A DNA stretch of 64,000 bases from Lactifluus volemus (GCA_022376515.1 WTXI01000051.1:172183-236182), one strand, 5' to 3'. Shown: positions 1 through 11,420, counted from the first letter of the stretch. Notes: generated by a model not told the origin, from the letters alone. Program-made: numbers and translations.

Positions 1-3000
1 TGGTGGTTATGCGGACTTTCCTGTGGACATGGGAACTGAGGTCCGTCTGCCAGTGTTGATTCTTTGTCAATCCCACATTTCTCATTCTACCACGAATCTT
101 AGGTTGCATCTCGTCTCATGATTGTAAGGGGTAATTTTATCAAGCTCTCCATAGCGATATATGGCGATGTTGCATCTGAACTCCCGTCTACACCGTCATC
201 CTATGTACCGAGCGACCTTCCTCCGCTCAACCCAGCACCTCTATCCCCTGCTCTCGACCCTGCAAATTCGGAAGATCCAACGGCGCTGACATGCAACCTC
301 CTCTCTCTCATTCCCGATGCACCCCCTTTACCGCTTGTCATCCGTCTCATGTTTTGTCTCAAGCCAGCCAATGACGACTGGGATCTCCCCGAATTCCCAT
401 ATCTCCATCCGGACCTCGATGAGGATCCCGACGACTTTGACCTGGACTATGCCTATCAGTTGACCAGTCAGCCAGTTGCAGAGGATGTACCAGTCGAATC
501 GTTGCAACGTTTCGCCGACAGGGTCGCAGATGCGATTGGACCCAAGGTACGAATCAATATCAATGTGTACACGCCTTCTCTTGCTGAATCACTGCGCAGA
601 GCGAGGCGCAATCTTACTTGGTAGCGGGTATCCTCTCTCGCGTCGCCTGCCAACATCGAGAGCTTCCGCGGCTTCTCATTGTACGGGTCCCATCTACCAT
701 CACACTCATATCCGTACTTAGTCACACATCTCAAGGACCGTATTGATATTCAAGCCGTTTTCGACTCTTCCTCTATGGATGAAGACACGCTTGATCACCT
801 TTTGATCGCGGCTGCGAACCCAGATATCGCAAAGGAACTTAACGCTGCGAATCTCCCCAAAGAGCTTGAAATCCTCATACGCAGTCCAGGTCTGGACCCT
901 TACGTGAAGCGAGCAGCCCAGCGCGTGATCGATCGTCTGTGTGGCTGGGACGCTCTCTTGGCTGTGATTCAGGAGCCTGACTTGTCATTTGCCCCTGCGA
1001 GAGGGGTCTTGCGAGACCTCGGCAGCGATGAGCCATCCTTTGGCGTCGCTCTGCATGCGCTTGTTACCCATCCTGATCTCGCCCCGACCATCATCGAAGC
1101 GGAGGGCCTCATCGAGCTTCGTGCGTGGGTCGGGGTCGCCTGTGTACTTGCAGCGTACGCATGGGCGGACAGCGTTCCAAACGAACTGTGCCGCTCCCGC
1201 GCATTTGGTATTATGCGTGTATGGCAGGGCGTGCCACACTATCGCGAGGTTCGTGTTTATCGTCATCGTCCGTGTTAAAAACTTGACAAGCTGAGGGCCG
1301 GTTGCAGATCCTGAACCACCTTCTACTTCTACGGCAGATGATCTTCCGCCTTGAATGTATGATGGACGACGACACGCCGACACGCTCGGGGATTCATGCG
1401 GAGCACGTTCTTTACGACCTCACGCGCGACCCTCGTGCCTTCCTATCCCCCCATCTCATCAAGTGTCTCCTCCAACTCCAGCCCGGATTTTCAGTAATCA
1501 ACGACACCGAACGTGCAACTCTACGCTCCCTTGCGCTACTGGCCGATGACGGGCTCCCCGTCACTCTCGAGAAGCTTGTGCAACCTCTTGCTCGGCCTGT
1601 CTCAGCCGATGCTTTACGTACGCTGCGTGTCGCGACCGTGCTTCTAGCGCACGAACTTGACTCGGGCGATCCCGGCACGGGTGAATGGACCACACTCAAC
1701 GCGTTGTGGGCACAGCAAACGCACGGGCTACCACTCCACCTGCTCGCCGTACTAGAGGTGCTCGCCGCGGATGCCCAAGCGCGCTTTTCGTTCCACCCTC
1801 AAGCAACACTCGCCAACACTTCCTCCAATGCACGGTTCGCGGACATCCTGTCTGGCGCGGACCAAGTCCTGCAAGTCCTCGCGCGCCTCATTCCCAACCA
1901 CCCGCTCCCAGGACGTGCAGCGCACGGGATCATCAACGTTGTGGCAGACCTTTTCGCATGCGCAGATGCGGCGGACACATTCAATTCTCCGGACTGCGCA
2001 TCGGTAGCACAGGCGCTTCGGGGTACGTGCGTCGATGTCGTCCGTGCGCTCGACCCGGAGCTTGTCTTGCGCGCTTTGCTGCGTCGCGGCGCAGACATCG
2101 CCGGTGCGAGTGCAGCAGCGCAAGATCCGGTACGCCGTGCGCACCACGCGCTCAGCCTCGTCGACCTCGTGCTTCCATTGTCGCCCACAGCGCCGCATGG
2201 GGACACGGTCCGCCGCGCACTTCCGCGCATCCTTCCTGAGCTCGCCGAGTTTTTCCGCGCGCTGGACGTGGACGGGCTCACGCACCTCGTCCGGCGACTC
2301 GCGGAGCTCGACGGGGGCGTGCTTGGCATTGCCGAGTGGCTCGTCCTGGAGGAGCTGCGTACGCTTTGCGCTGCGTTGCGCGTGCTGGCGGCGGACGAGA
2401 CACCGCCTGATCTGTGGGCCGTCAAGGCTCACCAGGTCGTCGTCGCCCTCCGTCTATTACACGATCTAATGCGGGGGACGGCGCCGGAAGCCCTCAGGAT
2501 CGTCGCGTTTGTGGGAGTAGAGCCGGAGCCTGCGGGATTGCTCACGATGGCGATGAATTTGCTGCTGGTGAATAGGGTCGCTTCCCAGGAGCAGGTCGAG
2601 CTTGCGCAGGTGGTCGTGGAGTCTAGCGGTATCGTGGGTACGGCAGGGCTGGACCGTAATCTCTGCTTCGCGCTTGCACTCGTCTTTCTGCGCGCAGTGC
2701 GGCATGTCTCCCCGACGTTGAAACCTATCTCACATGCCCTCGACGCGCTCAAACAAGTACCCATAAAGATCATCGAGCCCGACCGACTCTCCACAGAACT
2801 GGGCGACGCGCTGCTCACACTTGCCTCCTCCGCAACCTCATCGTCTTGCACTCCTGCCGACATCGATTCCGAGGCACCAGCAGCCCTCGCTCTCCTCGAA
2901 TGGCTCGTCGATCGATCGCACGCAGGTCTACCTCAGCTCGCGACCCTACGCGGTATCTCGACCGACACCTTTGCCCAGCTCTGGGACGCGTTCGCAGACG

Positions 3001-3574
3001 CGTTGCCTGCCACGAGCCGGACGGCGCTCGAGCACGTCCGAATGCACTTACACACCGCACCCGAAGAAGATGTCGCGCTTGGCGATCTCAATCTGCTCCC
3101 ACAACCGACGTCCGACGTTCGCGTCTCGCTCAGAGATTTGCTCCGCCCTCAATCTCAAACACAACAACAACAACAGTCACCCGACGGAGTCGCGGGTGCG
3201 GGTCCAATGGCACTACGCCCGACGACGCCCCCGCATGCGCGCGGCGTGCTTAGCATGGTTACCGTATCGCCCCCGACGGCGTTGTTGCGTAGTCCGGCAG
3301 TGACGGGCCTCACAAAGACCTATGTCGCGAACGATTTTCGAGCATTGAGGCAGACACCGAGCGCTCGGCAAAATACGAGCAGGTTGCCGAGCACCCACGT
3401 CGATGTCCGTCTTGTGTCTCACCTCTCTTTCTCAGCTGATGCCCACCCCCACTTTTTGTTTTGTAGGAATTCCAGACTTCGACGATGACGTCACCCGTGA
3501 TGATGTCTATTCCGATTCCTGTCATGCCCCAAAATCCTTATGGGATGGGACTTGGGCCACCGTTCAGTTCTTGA
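1..3574 (+). CDS. Virilizer-like subunit of the m6A methyltransferase complex (5' end outside window)
   Basis: Virilizer (VIRMA/KIAA1429) is the scaffold that holds the METTL3-type m6A mRNA writer with WTAP and ZC3H13 in the nucleus. The call rests on the C-terminal signature RQNTSRLPSTHVDEF, which closely matches the NTSRPPSxHVDDF motif I know from animal VIRMA, and on a long alpha-helical repeat-like body. The last junction splits this motif: intron 3405-3466, then a final exon ending at 3574 with a Met/Pro-rich tail. Other introns read as 547-599 and 1249-1307. The reading frame shifts near 640; a 40-nt intron (609-648) or an indel explains it. The first bases (GYADFPVDMGTEVRLP) fit the N-terminal domain, but the exon joining them to about 118 is unclear. 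A QTQQQQQ tract lies near residue 600 of the large exon. A second copy of the 3' end lies at 9656-9973. Confidence 0.72.
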
Positions 3575-3706
3575 AGTGGGCTCTGGAGTCGTAATGTAGC
3601 ACTGCTCTTGTACTATATATTTTCACGCTTTTTTTTCTTACCTGTGCGCACGGTTGAGTGGACCGAATTAAGACAAGGTAATCAACATGGATTCAATTTC
3701 GTAGCG

Positions 3707-3905
3707 ATGTGATAAAACAGACTATAGTTATCGATGAAAGGAAGGGTATCGTAGTCCCAGCGCGTACAGCGATCCGCGAAACCACCCACTTGTCCTGTTA
3801 AACGACGATGATCATAACATGAGATAGCAAAAGCGACGAAGCAGGACAGATGAGACAAAGCATTCAACACCACAAGAGAAGTTCGTTCGGACTTGGAGAA
3901 TTTGG
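3707..3905. repeat. Dispersed repeat R1, copy 1
   Basis: About 200 bp downstream of the Clr2-like stop (minus strand), starting near GTGATAAAAC and containing GCGATCC-CGAAACCAC and AACATGAGAT blocks. Related copies lie at 8203-8345, 10137-10370 and 14460-14605. Copies 1 and 3 differ by small indels not divisible by three, so it is not conserved as coding sequence. It may be shared 3'-UTR or terminator sequence, or an old short mobile element. Confidence 0.6.
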
Positions 3906-3938
3906 ATGATTAGTAGTGATTGCCATGGGTAGGATCGA

Positions 3939-4976
3939 TTAGGCTGGGCCGGCCCCGCCATCCAGCACTCGATAGTCCTTGGCCATGATCGGCGGCGACT
4001 TGTCGCGCCTAGCGCGTCGCCCACGACTAGCTCGGATAAACGCACCTCTACCCCGCACTCGATACCCAGTCCCAGTCCCGGACGCGGATGCGACAACGCC
4101 AGCAACGCCGCCCTCAACACCATCCTCGTCGGTCTCGGGGTCCGAGTCGGTCTCGAGGCCACGGTTCAGCCGAGCGTTGATGGCTCTCTGACTCTGACCG
4201 GGTGTGCAATATTTGCATAGGCACTGACCCTGGCGGCCCTTCATCAGCCAGATGGCATGTTCGACGAACTCCATAGGCGAACGGAAGACCGTCGGTGCCA
4301 GGGTCGTGCGGTTGGCGGTGGTGGACGGCCCCAGATGCGGGGCACCATGTAGATAGGCGTCGATACGAGGGTTGGCCGGGTCGGTGTTCACGCCCGTCTT
4401 GTGTAACCAGAGAGTGTAGCCCTCTGGGAACTTGAGAAGGGTCCATAATGGTGAGGCTAAATGAACAAAGAACAACGATTTAGTACATTCATAAGGGAGG
4501 TGATGATGAACGTGCGTACCATTTCTGCCCTTACCCAACACCCAATCGGCAAGGTACGGCCCGATCTTCGACGTCCACAACGTGTACAGGTCATCATTTC
4601 GGTCGACTTGAACATGTTGCGAAAAGTTTCCTTGATCATCCATTACTCGCAAACGTTGCAGTTCGCTTGGTCCATGATCAAGACTTGCATCCGTGACCTT
4701 GATCTTGATAACATTGTCAACGATTCTATAGTTTTGGCCTTGCCCAAACCATCCAGTAGGCCCTCTTTGCAAAAGAGGTACAAGTGGCAGTGGCTCATCC
4801 TGTACCTCATTTGCATCAACCACTTCTGAGAGCATCTTGTTTCTTCGGAACTGGTGGGTGGACTGGGGGATGTTGAGTGTATTAAGTGATGTTGAGAAAG
4901 GTGCACTTTGGGCCTTCCTAATTGGAAGTGGTTGAAAGGCCTTCTGTGCCTTATGATGGTTATTCCCTATAGACAC
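3939..4976 (-). CDS. Clr2 N-terminal-domain-like protein, copy A
   Basis: Resembles the N-terminal domain of cryptic loci regulator 2 (Clr2), a subunit of the SHREC heterochromatin-silencing complex in fission yeast. Features are the W-x-LLKFPEGYTLWLHK block, DAYLHGAPHLGP, then FRSPMEFVEHAIWL and a CLCKYC cysteine cluster that may bind zinc. The C-terminus is Gly/Arg-rich (GYRVRGRGAF, RGRRARRDK), suggesting nucleic-acid binding or a nuclear signal. One intron (4457-4519, 63 nt) is in frame and stop-free, so the frame also reads through it; spliced length is 324 aa. The start is uncertain: MSIGNN at 4976 or MLSEVV near 4835. It lacks the rest of full-length Clr2. It diverges from the DUF6535 gene across an 843 bp gap. 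Family assignment is from motif memory and moderate. Confidence 0.6.
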   Translation of the reverse strand: MSIGNNHHKAQKAFQPLPIRKAQSAPFSTSLNTLNIPQSTHQFRRNKMLSEVVDANEVQDEPLPLVPLLQRGPTGWFGQGQNYRIVDNVIKIKVTDASLDHGPSELQRLRVMDDQGNFSQHVQVDRNDDLYTLWTSKIGPYLADWVLGKGRNGTHVHHHLPYECTKSLFFVHLASPLWTLLKFPEGYTLWLHKTGVNTDPANPRIDAYLHGAPHLGPSTTANRTTLAPTVFRSPMEFVEHAIWLMKGRQGQCLCKYCTPGQSQRAINARLNRGLETDSDPETDEDGVEGGVAGVVASASGTGTGYRVRGRGAFIRASRGRRARRDKSPPIMAKDYRVLDGGAGPA

Positions 4977-5819
4977 TGATTAGTATACTTAAGCTGACTG
5001 AGCAATTTATTCTTACTAATTGGTGGAATGTTGAAAGACTTTGTGGGTAGTTTGAGTAAGGTATTAAATATCTTGATGACCAAGTGGCCTGGAGAATGGT
5101 TGAATAGAGGGTAGGTTGAATATCACAACCTAATATGCTCTGCTCTGGTTCAACTTCTCTATTACAATCAACCTGGTTGATTGTGGTGTAAGGCCAAGGA
5201 GAAAATAATTATTCAAAAGCAAAGCCAGCTCTTTTATAGGTGGAGTCATTTCAAATTCAAAAATTTCTCACATGAGTCATACAATAAATAAGATAAGCCC
5301 CAAAGTTCTGGAACCCTCAATTTGACTCCTTTCAAATATGAGTCATATGACCCCCTTATTAGTCCACAATAGCTGTTGTCACCTACGATTTTCAATCTGA
5401 AGTCCTTGGGCACAGATGGGATACTGGCAGCTTTCAGGAAGACCTGTGGCTTGGTTGAAATGTGAGGTGAGCTTGGTCATAATGCCACATGGGTTGCAAT
5501 TGCAGATATCTGTGAATCTGTTGCATCCGACTGAAAGTGAAATGAAAAGACATATTGTGTGACCATGGTGTGACATCAGACTGAAGGATATCGAAGGCAC
5601 CTGGATGGAGGAATAGCCACGGCGCGGTCCATCTCAACGACGTCCTGATCAGCAACTTCTCAACCGTGAGGTAAGGGTGAGGGCGAAGGGTGAACAATGC
5701 TGCGGATTAATTGTGCTTTACTGACCGCTTACTAACGCTTACTAATAATGCTCAATTCAACGGTTTGGATGATGGATGACAAGAATCCACGGAATTTTGG
5801 TCCGCGCTGCATATCACCC
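4977..5819. promoter_or_regulatory. Divergent intergenic region with two TGAGTCAT sites
   Basis: AT-rich DNA between the Clr2-like gene (minus) and the DUF6535 gene (plus). The palindrome-like TGAGTCAT, matching the Gcn4/AP-1 bZIP core TGA(G/C)TCA, occurs at 5273-5280 and 5339-5346. Both sites and their spacing are kept in unit B (11716-11723, 11783-11790). No gene is seen here. Confidence 0.4.
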
Positions 5820-8173
5820 ATGTCTCAAACTGAACACCAGACTATCAACATAAATGATTGCGAAAAAGCAAGCAATGGGGGTATGTTACGTTTTTCTCAA
5901 CGTCTAATCCTACCCATTCTCATCGCCTACACTGCACGCTCACTATTTGCAGTCGCCCCAACCTGGGCTCAGAAGATGGCCGAAGATCACGAACCGAAGA
6001 CTATATTTACTGATGGCTCGGCACCTCTTTTTACCATGTATTGCAATATGACAGAAATTGGGGATGAGGGGGTTGGAGTCTGGCTAAAGAATCTCCAGGG
6101 TCTGGTCATCTTCGTGCGCATCACACTTACTTTCCTCGCGTCGAATATCAAATCAATGTTACAGATGGGCTTGTTCTCCGCCGTCGTTGCGGCATTACTT
6201 GCGGTGACAGTCCAGGACCTCAAGCAAGATTTTCAGGAAACGTCTGCGTTCTACCTTGAGAATATCTATAAGCTTCAAGTTCTCGGAGATTTTAACGTAT
6301 CTCGCCCTTTCACCCCGGCTCAACTTCCTCAGTTCATTGTTCCGAGACATACAATCTGGGCGAACGCACTCTTGTTCGCGAGCTTGTGTCTCAATATTTT
6401 CACCGCATTTCTGGCTCTGTTGGTACGGGAACGGCTATCTATTGGCCTCGTGTTCACCGGCGACCCGCAATCCAACCCCCAATTCCGAGCGCAGTTGCGT
6501 GAGATCGCACTCCGTCAAGCATGGTTAATACCGGCACTAGGGCTTGCGATGGAAATTTCCGGGTGGTTTTTCTTTGTCGGCCTTTCGATCTATCTCTTTC
6601 ATATCAACCAAATTATCTTCGGTGCATTCGTTTGTTGCGCATGTCTTGGCTGCATCGCATATGTTATCATCTCAAATAGGCTACAGAAGGTGAATGTCTG
6701 TTCATTCGTCGTGTATATGCGAATCAAGCCTAAATCGTCGTTTATTCGCAGTTGCAGTCCAGGGCGAGGTCGTTAGCAGGGCCCGATGACCGTGTGTTGG
6801 ACCGACTATTCACGACCATCGTCAAGGATTCCGACCTTGTGCAATACCTTGCGAGCATCCCTGGATTTTGTCGATCGTTGGTAGTCGACGATCCTATACG
6901 CAAGGTTACGAATTTGGCGACAGAGAAGCTGCACAAAGCTGTGAACGAATTGTTGGAACGTACTTGGTCGTCCAAATTCCTCTCAGGCCCGGAGAGACTG
7001 CACCGACTTGTCGTCTGCGTCAACTTCGCTGATGCTGCACGCCTCTCGGATGTCGCGTTATCAATCCTCCGAGAGGTATTCCCTCAGGACCGGAATAATG
7101 TGCTGCGGTCCGTCGAGATGGGACACTTCCTGAGAAGCCAAAGCAATTTCACCGGACAGGAAATTGGTTTGTGTGCCCAAAGCATTGTCGCTGGCGTCAT
7201 TTATCACGTGCAAGACAACGATGACGGTTGGGTTGCACTCGCTGCGGACCAATTAGACAAATCAGAGGACATCATTCGGAGCTACCTTGAACACGGGAAA
7301 GAAAACGTGTTGCTTGCCAATTTGACCCACATCACTCGCCAGATCTTTCACTCTTCTCAGGAGAATCTGGATTTGGCTGCATCATCATTCATATTAACAT
7401 CAATTTCCAATTTTGATGTACGAAATACGCTTCCTGAAGTACAGCGCAGCTTCCGTGCTTTGTGGAACGAAATTGAAGATGCGCCGAACCATACAGTTAA
7501 CTCGGAGACCCGCGATATCCTGCTCAATCTCTATACCGCCTTAACTGAAGGCACCGTCAATGCCTCCGAGTCGACAGCACCACCTACGTCTGACGTTAAT
7601 CTCCCTAGATCACCCCCCGACTCGATTTCTCCCGTCCAGGAAGCAGTCAATGAGAATACTCAGACGCGTGCTACTCTCCCCCCTCCTGTCTCACATTATG
7701 ACCCCGGTCTTCCCACCTCTTCTTTTCACTTTCTCTCGCCAGATCCAGGTCAAACTACCGCAGACTTTGCCAATGAATTGTTTCCCGGTGGTATCCCTAA
7801 ATCGACGCCACGGCTCGCCACAGCTGCTGAATCATCTGATCCTACTCCTCTCGGAAGCCATAGCCGTTCTGGTACTTCACAGGCCGTGGCTTCCGCTGCC
7901 GCTACAACAACAGGCTACACCGAGTCTACAGAGCAACCAACCGTTCGCCACGACTCTGGCAGCGTAGCTCCGGCGGTAGTCACACCTGTCCCTTTCGTTA
8001 TCACACCAGAGGTATCTTCTGCTTTTCGCCCCCAAGTTACAAGCACTCCCGCCATTGCTCATCATGATGCACCGGATCCGATTGAAATGAGATCGCTTCC
8101 TGGTACACGCCAGTCGGATTCGTCAGCTGAGAATCGCAATCCATCGGACAATGACCGCGACAACTCGTTTTAG
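5820..8173 (+). CDS. DUF6535 four-helix membrane protein, copy 1
   Basis: Function unknown. Four exons: 5820-5880, 5953-6113, 6165-6689 and 6752-8173, giving 722 aa with matching phases. The start MSQTEH is chosen because nearly all paralogues begin MSQ or MPQ at this point and their first intron follows about 70 nt later. Residues 1-74 are cytosolic and carry the family block SAPLFTMYCNMTE...WLKNLQG. TM1 (about 75-92) begins exactly at the third exon. A loop of about 45 residues with FYLENIYKLQ follows, then TM2 (138-161), TM3 (194-219) and TM4 (224-244). From 250 comes a helical domain (VLDRLFTTIVKDSDL, IPGFCRSL, LAADQLDKSEDIIRSYLEHG), then a Ser/Thr/Pro-rich tail with DPIEMRSL near the end. 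There is no WW domain. Nearest relative is copy 2. Confidence 0.78.
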
Positions 8174-9027
8174 ACGATGTTGACGCTCCCTGTAACTTTC
8201 GTAGTGATACCATGATAAAACAAACTGTAATTATCGACATAGTCCCACTGCGCACAGCGATCCACGAAACCACACATCGCTTCGATTCGTCCTGTAGCGA
8301 CTGGAATGGGTAAACGACGAGGATTATACATAACATGAGATCGCAAAAACTGTGAGCAAGAAAACAAGACGAGTCAAGTATACAAAGCTTGCTGGTGAAT
8401 CTGTAGTAGGGTTAGGGTGACTGGTTACCAATATATCTAAAAGTTCAAGCAACTTCCTGGTTTTCCTTGGTTTGCAGTTCTTTTGATAGCACGTCAACAT
8501 TATCGCTCTCGTTTGCGGGGTTTTATCCCACTGCTGAATGATACGCATTGTCGAGGGCCAGCATTCTCTCGGCTTCCTCGACCCGCCAATATACACGTTT
8601 CACAGGCACGAGGAATTAATGTGAGTCCGGTCTTAAGTACTGTATTTGTACATGATCATGAGTCACTGAGTGTTGGGCGTGCGGTCAAACAACTGCTGGT
8701 GGGACCTCCGACCCCGTGGCGGACTCCGGTACACCTAACTGAGATTGAAGGAGATTTCCTTTGATGCTTCAGGCTGTCTCTATCAAGATGTAGGATTCTC
8801 GTGCGTGTGATCGGGTAGCTTCGCTTCTGAGTATGTTTTCGAGGTGGGTGTCTCGCACGTACAGTATCATAACTGTGAACGTAGCTCTCCGGCGTCTAAA
8901 CGTACAACGTGCACGTGCACCGGCGTCAAACACAGCGTGTCTTCCCACGTCCGATTTTATACGCCTTTATCTCCTGAGCCGTCCTGCCTTCACTGTACGA
9001 CCGGCTCTTACAAATCTCTCATCGACC
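8174..9027. other. Intergenic, no gene seen
   Basis: 3' flank of DUF6535 copy 1, an R1 repeat (8203-8345), then the upstream region of the kinase-like relic. It contains a TACTGTATTTGTACAT-type motif at about 8637. Short frames here are not conserved against unit B. Confidence 0.6.
8203..8345. repeat. Dispersed repeat R1, copy 2
   Basis: Same orientation as copy 1 but more diverged and with internal gaps; shares TGATAAAACAAACTGTA, GCGATCCACGAAACCAC and ACATGAGAT. It sits just after a DUF6535 stop codon rather than a Clr2-like one, so R1 is not tied to one gene. Confidence 0.55.
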
Positions 9028-9656
9028 GTGGTTTCCGCTGACAATTACCAGATATCAAAAGAAGAGAAGGAAATTGTGAAGAGGTGGTGGTTGGGTTGCT
9101 ACGACGATCTTCGCGGGAAGACTTATTTCTTGATGATGAATACAATCCCCATCTCCACCTTCCACCACCTCTGCTACCACCACCCAGACGAGGCTTCAAT
9201 GATATAGTGAGATCAGGACGTACCATTGTAGGTACCCATTCTCTATACTCCTGGCCATCAAACCGTCCCGATAGTCAGTGCACGCCCATCGCAACTGTGA
9301 CCAACGATCCCTTTCGTGTCATGCTGACCCTGGTACCACCTGGGTTTTCGCCTTAACATCCCGAGCCTGAAAATCATTGCGCTCCGTGTCTCGACCTGTT
9401 TGAGCTACACAAAAGTGGCGGAACTCATACCCTAGTAGCGACACCATTCCTGAATCCAGACATTTCACGATTTTACCAACTTCTTCACTGAGATATGCAA
9501 GGTGAGTTCGACAGCTAGCTCCCTCAGTGGTCACATTGTGTAATTTATGGGCGATTGAATGTACAGGGAATAGAGTTCATGCACCGGTACCATATAGCTT
9601 ATCGGTAGGTGCTTCTCCTCCTTCCAGACGATTCTTCCCTGACAGGTCTTGAGGGC
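9028..9656 (+). pseudogene. Kinase-like gene, truncated copy A
   Basis: Homologous to 15593-16244 in unit B. The ATG of copy B is GTG here (9028). The frame with VSADNYQ and EEKEIVKRWWLGCYDDL is present, but a TAA (9354-9356) follows PPGFSP where copy B reads on as AAA. The segment ends at the duplication junction within the catalytic-loop exon (GIEFMHRYHIAYR), so the DFG-containing C-lobe is missing. It is a dead fragment made by the tandem duplication. Confidence 0.7.
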
Positions 9657-9973
9657 TTAGCATAGTTACCGTATCGCCCCCGACGGCGTTGTTACGTAGT
9701 CCGGCAGTGACAAGCCTCACAAAGACCTACTGTATGTCACGAACGATTTTCGAGCGTTGCCGAGCCCTCGGCAGAATACAAGCAGGTTGCCGAGCACCCA
9801 CGTCGATGTCCGTCCTGTGTCTCACCTCTCTTTCTCAGCTAATGCCCACCCCCATTTTTGTTTTGTAGAAATTCCAGACTTCGATGACGTCACCCGTGAT
9901 GATGTCCATTCCGATTCCTGTCATGCCCCAAAATCCTTATGGGATGGGACTTGGGCCACTGTTCGGTTCTTGA
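9656..9973 (+). pseudogene. Orphan Virilizer 3' end (duplicated terminal exons)
   Basis: Near-copy of 3249-3574. It keeps the SRLPSTHVD half of the signature, the intron (about 9814-9871) and the last exon ending in the same TGA (9971-9973), but has small indels such as an extra CTG in the Lys-Thr-Tyr region. No promoter or upstream coding part is present; it is fused directly to the truncated kinase relic. It could only be expressed as part of a read-through transcript. Confidence 0.85.
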
Positions 9974-10136
9974 ATGGGCTCTCCTCAGGATGAGGGGTCG
10001 TAATGTCTGCTCTCGTACTATATATTTTCACGCTTCTTTTCTTACCTGTGTTTTGTAATTCAACGTACACGTTCTGCGCACGGTCGAGCGAATCGAAATA
10101 ATACGAGGTAATCAACATGCTTTCAATTTCTTAGCG

Positions 10137-10370
10137 ATCGTGTGATAAAACAAACTGTAGTAATTGGAAGTTATCGATGAAAGGAAGGGTATCGTAGTCC
10201 CAGCGCATACAGCGATCCACAAAACCACCCATCTCTTCGGCTCGTCCTGTTAAACGACGATGATCATAACATGAGATAGCAAAAGCGACGAAGCAAGACA
10301 GATGAGACAAAGCATTCAACACCACAAGAGAAATTTCGTTCGGACTTGGAAACTTTGGATGATTAGTAGT
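10137..10370. repeat. Dispersed repeat R1, copy 3
   Basis: Unit B equivalent of copy 1, between the Virilizer relic and the Clr2-like stop. Close to copy 1 apart from small insertions (for example CTCTTCGG). Confidence 0.6.
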
Positions 10371-10391
10371 GATTGCCGAGGGTAGGGTCGA

Positions 10392-11420
10392 TTAGGCTGG
10401 GCCGGCCCCGCCATCCAGCACTCGATAGTCCTTGGCCATGATCGGCGGCGACTTGTCGCGCCTAGCGCGTCGCCCACGATTAGCTCGGATAAACGCACCT
10501 CTACCCCGCACTCGATACCCAGTCCCAGTCCCGGACGCGGATGCGACAACGCCAACAACGCCGCCCTCAACACCATCCTCGTCGGTCTCGGGGTCCGAGT
10601 CAGTCTCAAGGCCATGGTTCAGCCGAGCGTTGATGGCTCTCTGACTCTGACCGGGCGTGCAATATTTACATAGGCACTGACCCTGGCGGCCCTTCATCAG
10701 CCAGATGGCATGTTCGACGAACTCCATAGGCGAACGGAAGACCGTCGGTGCCAGAGTCGTGCGGTTGGCGGTGGTGGACGGCCCCAGATGTGGAGCACCA
10801 TGGAGATAGGCGTCGATACGAGGATTGGCCGGGTCGGTGTCCACGCCCGTCTTGTGTAACCAGAGAGTGTAGCCCTCTGGGAACTTGAGAAGTGTCCATA
10901 ATGGTGAGGCTAAATGAACAAAGAACAACGATTTAGTACATTCATAAGGGAGGTGATGATGAACGTGCGTACCATTCCTGCCCTTACCCAACACCCAATC
11001 GGCAAGGTACGGCCCGATCTTCGACATCCACAACTTGTACAGCTCATCATTTTGGGCAACTTGAATGTGTTGCGAGAAGTTGCCTTGATCATCCATTACT
11101 CGTAGACGTTGCAGTTCACTTGGTCGATGACCAAGGCTTGCATCCGTGACCTTGATCTTGATGACATTATCCAGGATTCTATAGTTTGGGCCTTGCCCAA
11201 ACCATCCAGTAGGCCCTCTTTGCAAAAGAGGTACAAGTGGCAGTGGCTCATCCTGCACCTCATTTGCTTCTGAGAGCATCTTGTTTTTTCGGAACTGGTG
11301 GGTGGACTGGGGGATGTTGAGGGTATAAAGTGATGTTGAGAAAGGTGCACTTTGGGCCTTCCTAATTGGAAGTGGTTGAAAGGCCTTCTGTGCCTTATGA
11401 TGATTATTCCCTATAAACAC
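10392..11420 (-). CDS. Clr2 N-terminal-domain-like protein, copy B
   Basis: Intact paralogue of 3939-4976. The same in-frame 63 nt intron lies at 10910-10972; spliced length is 321 aa from the first Met. The FPEGYTLWLHK block, DAYLHG, FRSPMEFVEHAIWL, the CLCKYC cluster and the Gly/Arg-rich tail are all kept. Differences are mostly substitutions plus loss of three residues after MLSE. Both copies stay open over the whole length after divergence of the flanks, which suggests that both are or recently were functional. Start uncertainty is the same as in copy A. Confidence 0.6.
   Translation of the reverse strand: MFIGNNHHKAQKAFQPLPIRKAQSAPFSTSLYTLNIPQSTHQFRKNKMLSEANEVQDEPLPLVPLLQRGPTGWFGQGPNYRILDNVIKIKVTDASLGHRPSELQRLRVMDDQGNFSQHIQVAQNDELYKLWMSKIGPYLADWVLGKGRNGTHVHHHLPYECTKSLFFVHLASPLWTLLKFPEGYTLWLHKTGVDTDPANPRIDAYLHGAPHLGPSTTANRTTLAPTVFRSPMEFVEHAIWLMKGRQGQCLCKYCTPGQSQRAINARLNHGLETDSDPETDEDGVEGGVVGVVASASGTGTGYRVRGRGAFIRANRGRRARRDKSPPIMAKDYRVLDGGAGPA

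Larger units (their letters stand above)
3248..9656. repeat. Tandem duplication unit A
   Basis: This unit holds the Virilizer 3' end, the minus-strand Clr2-like gene, a DUF6535 gene and the 5' half of a kinase-like gene. The same order and spacing recur in unit B at high nucleotide identity, including the intergenic DNA. The right edge is a sharp junction at about 9655-9657, where kinase sequence (ending GAGGGC) is joined to Virilizer sequence (starting TTAGCAT). Confidence 0.9.

Noticed and set aside
985..3300. Long opposite-strand and shifted frames inside the Virilizer gene
   Set aside because: Shadows of a GC-rich coding strand, low-complexity Arg/Ser translations.
3682..3873. Conserved small protein encoded by the R1 repeat on the minus strand
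   Set aside because: Copies at 8.2 and 14.5 kb have indels that break the frame; similarity is at DNA level only.
8400..8420. TTAGGG-like sequence as a telomere remnant (also near 14699)
   Set aside because: Only one or two imperfect units in duplicated DNA; not an array.
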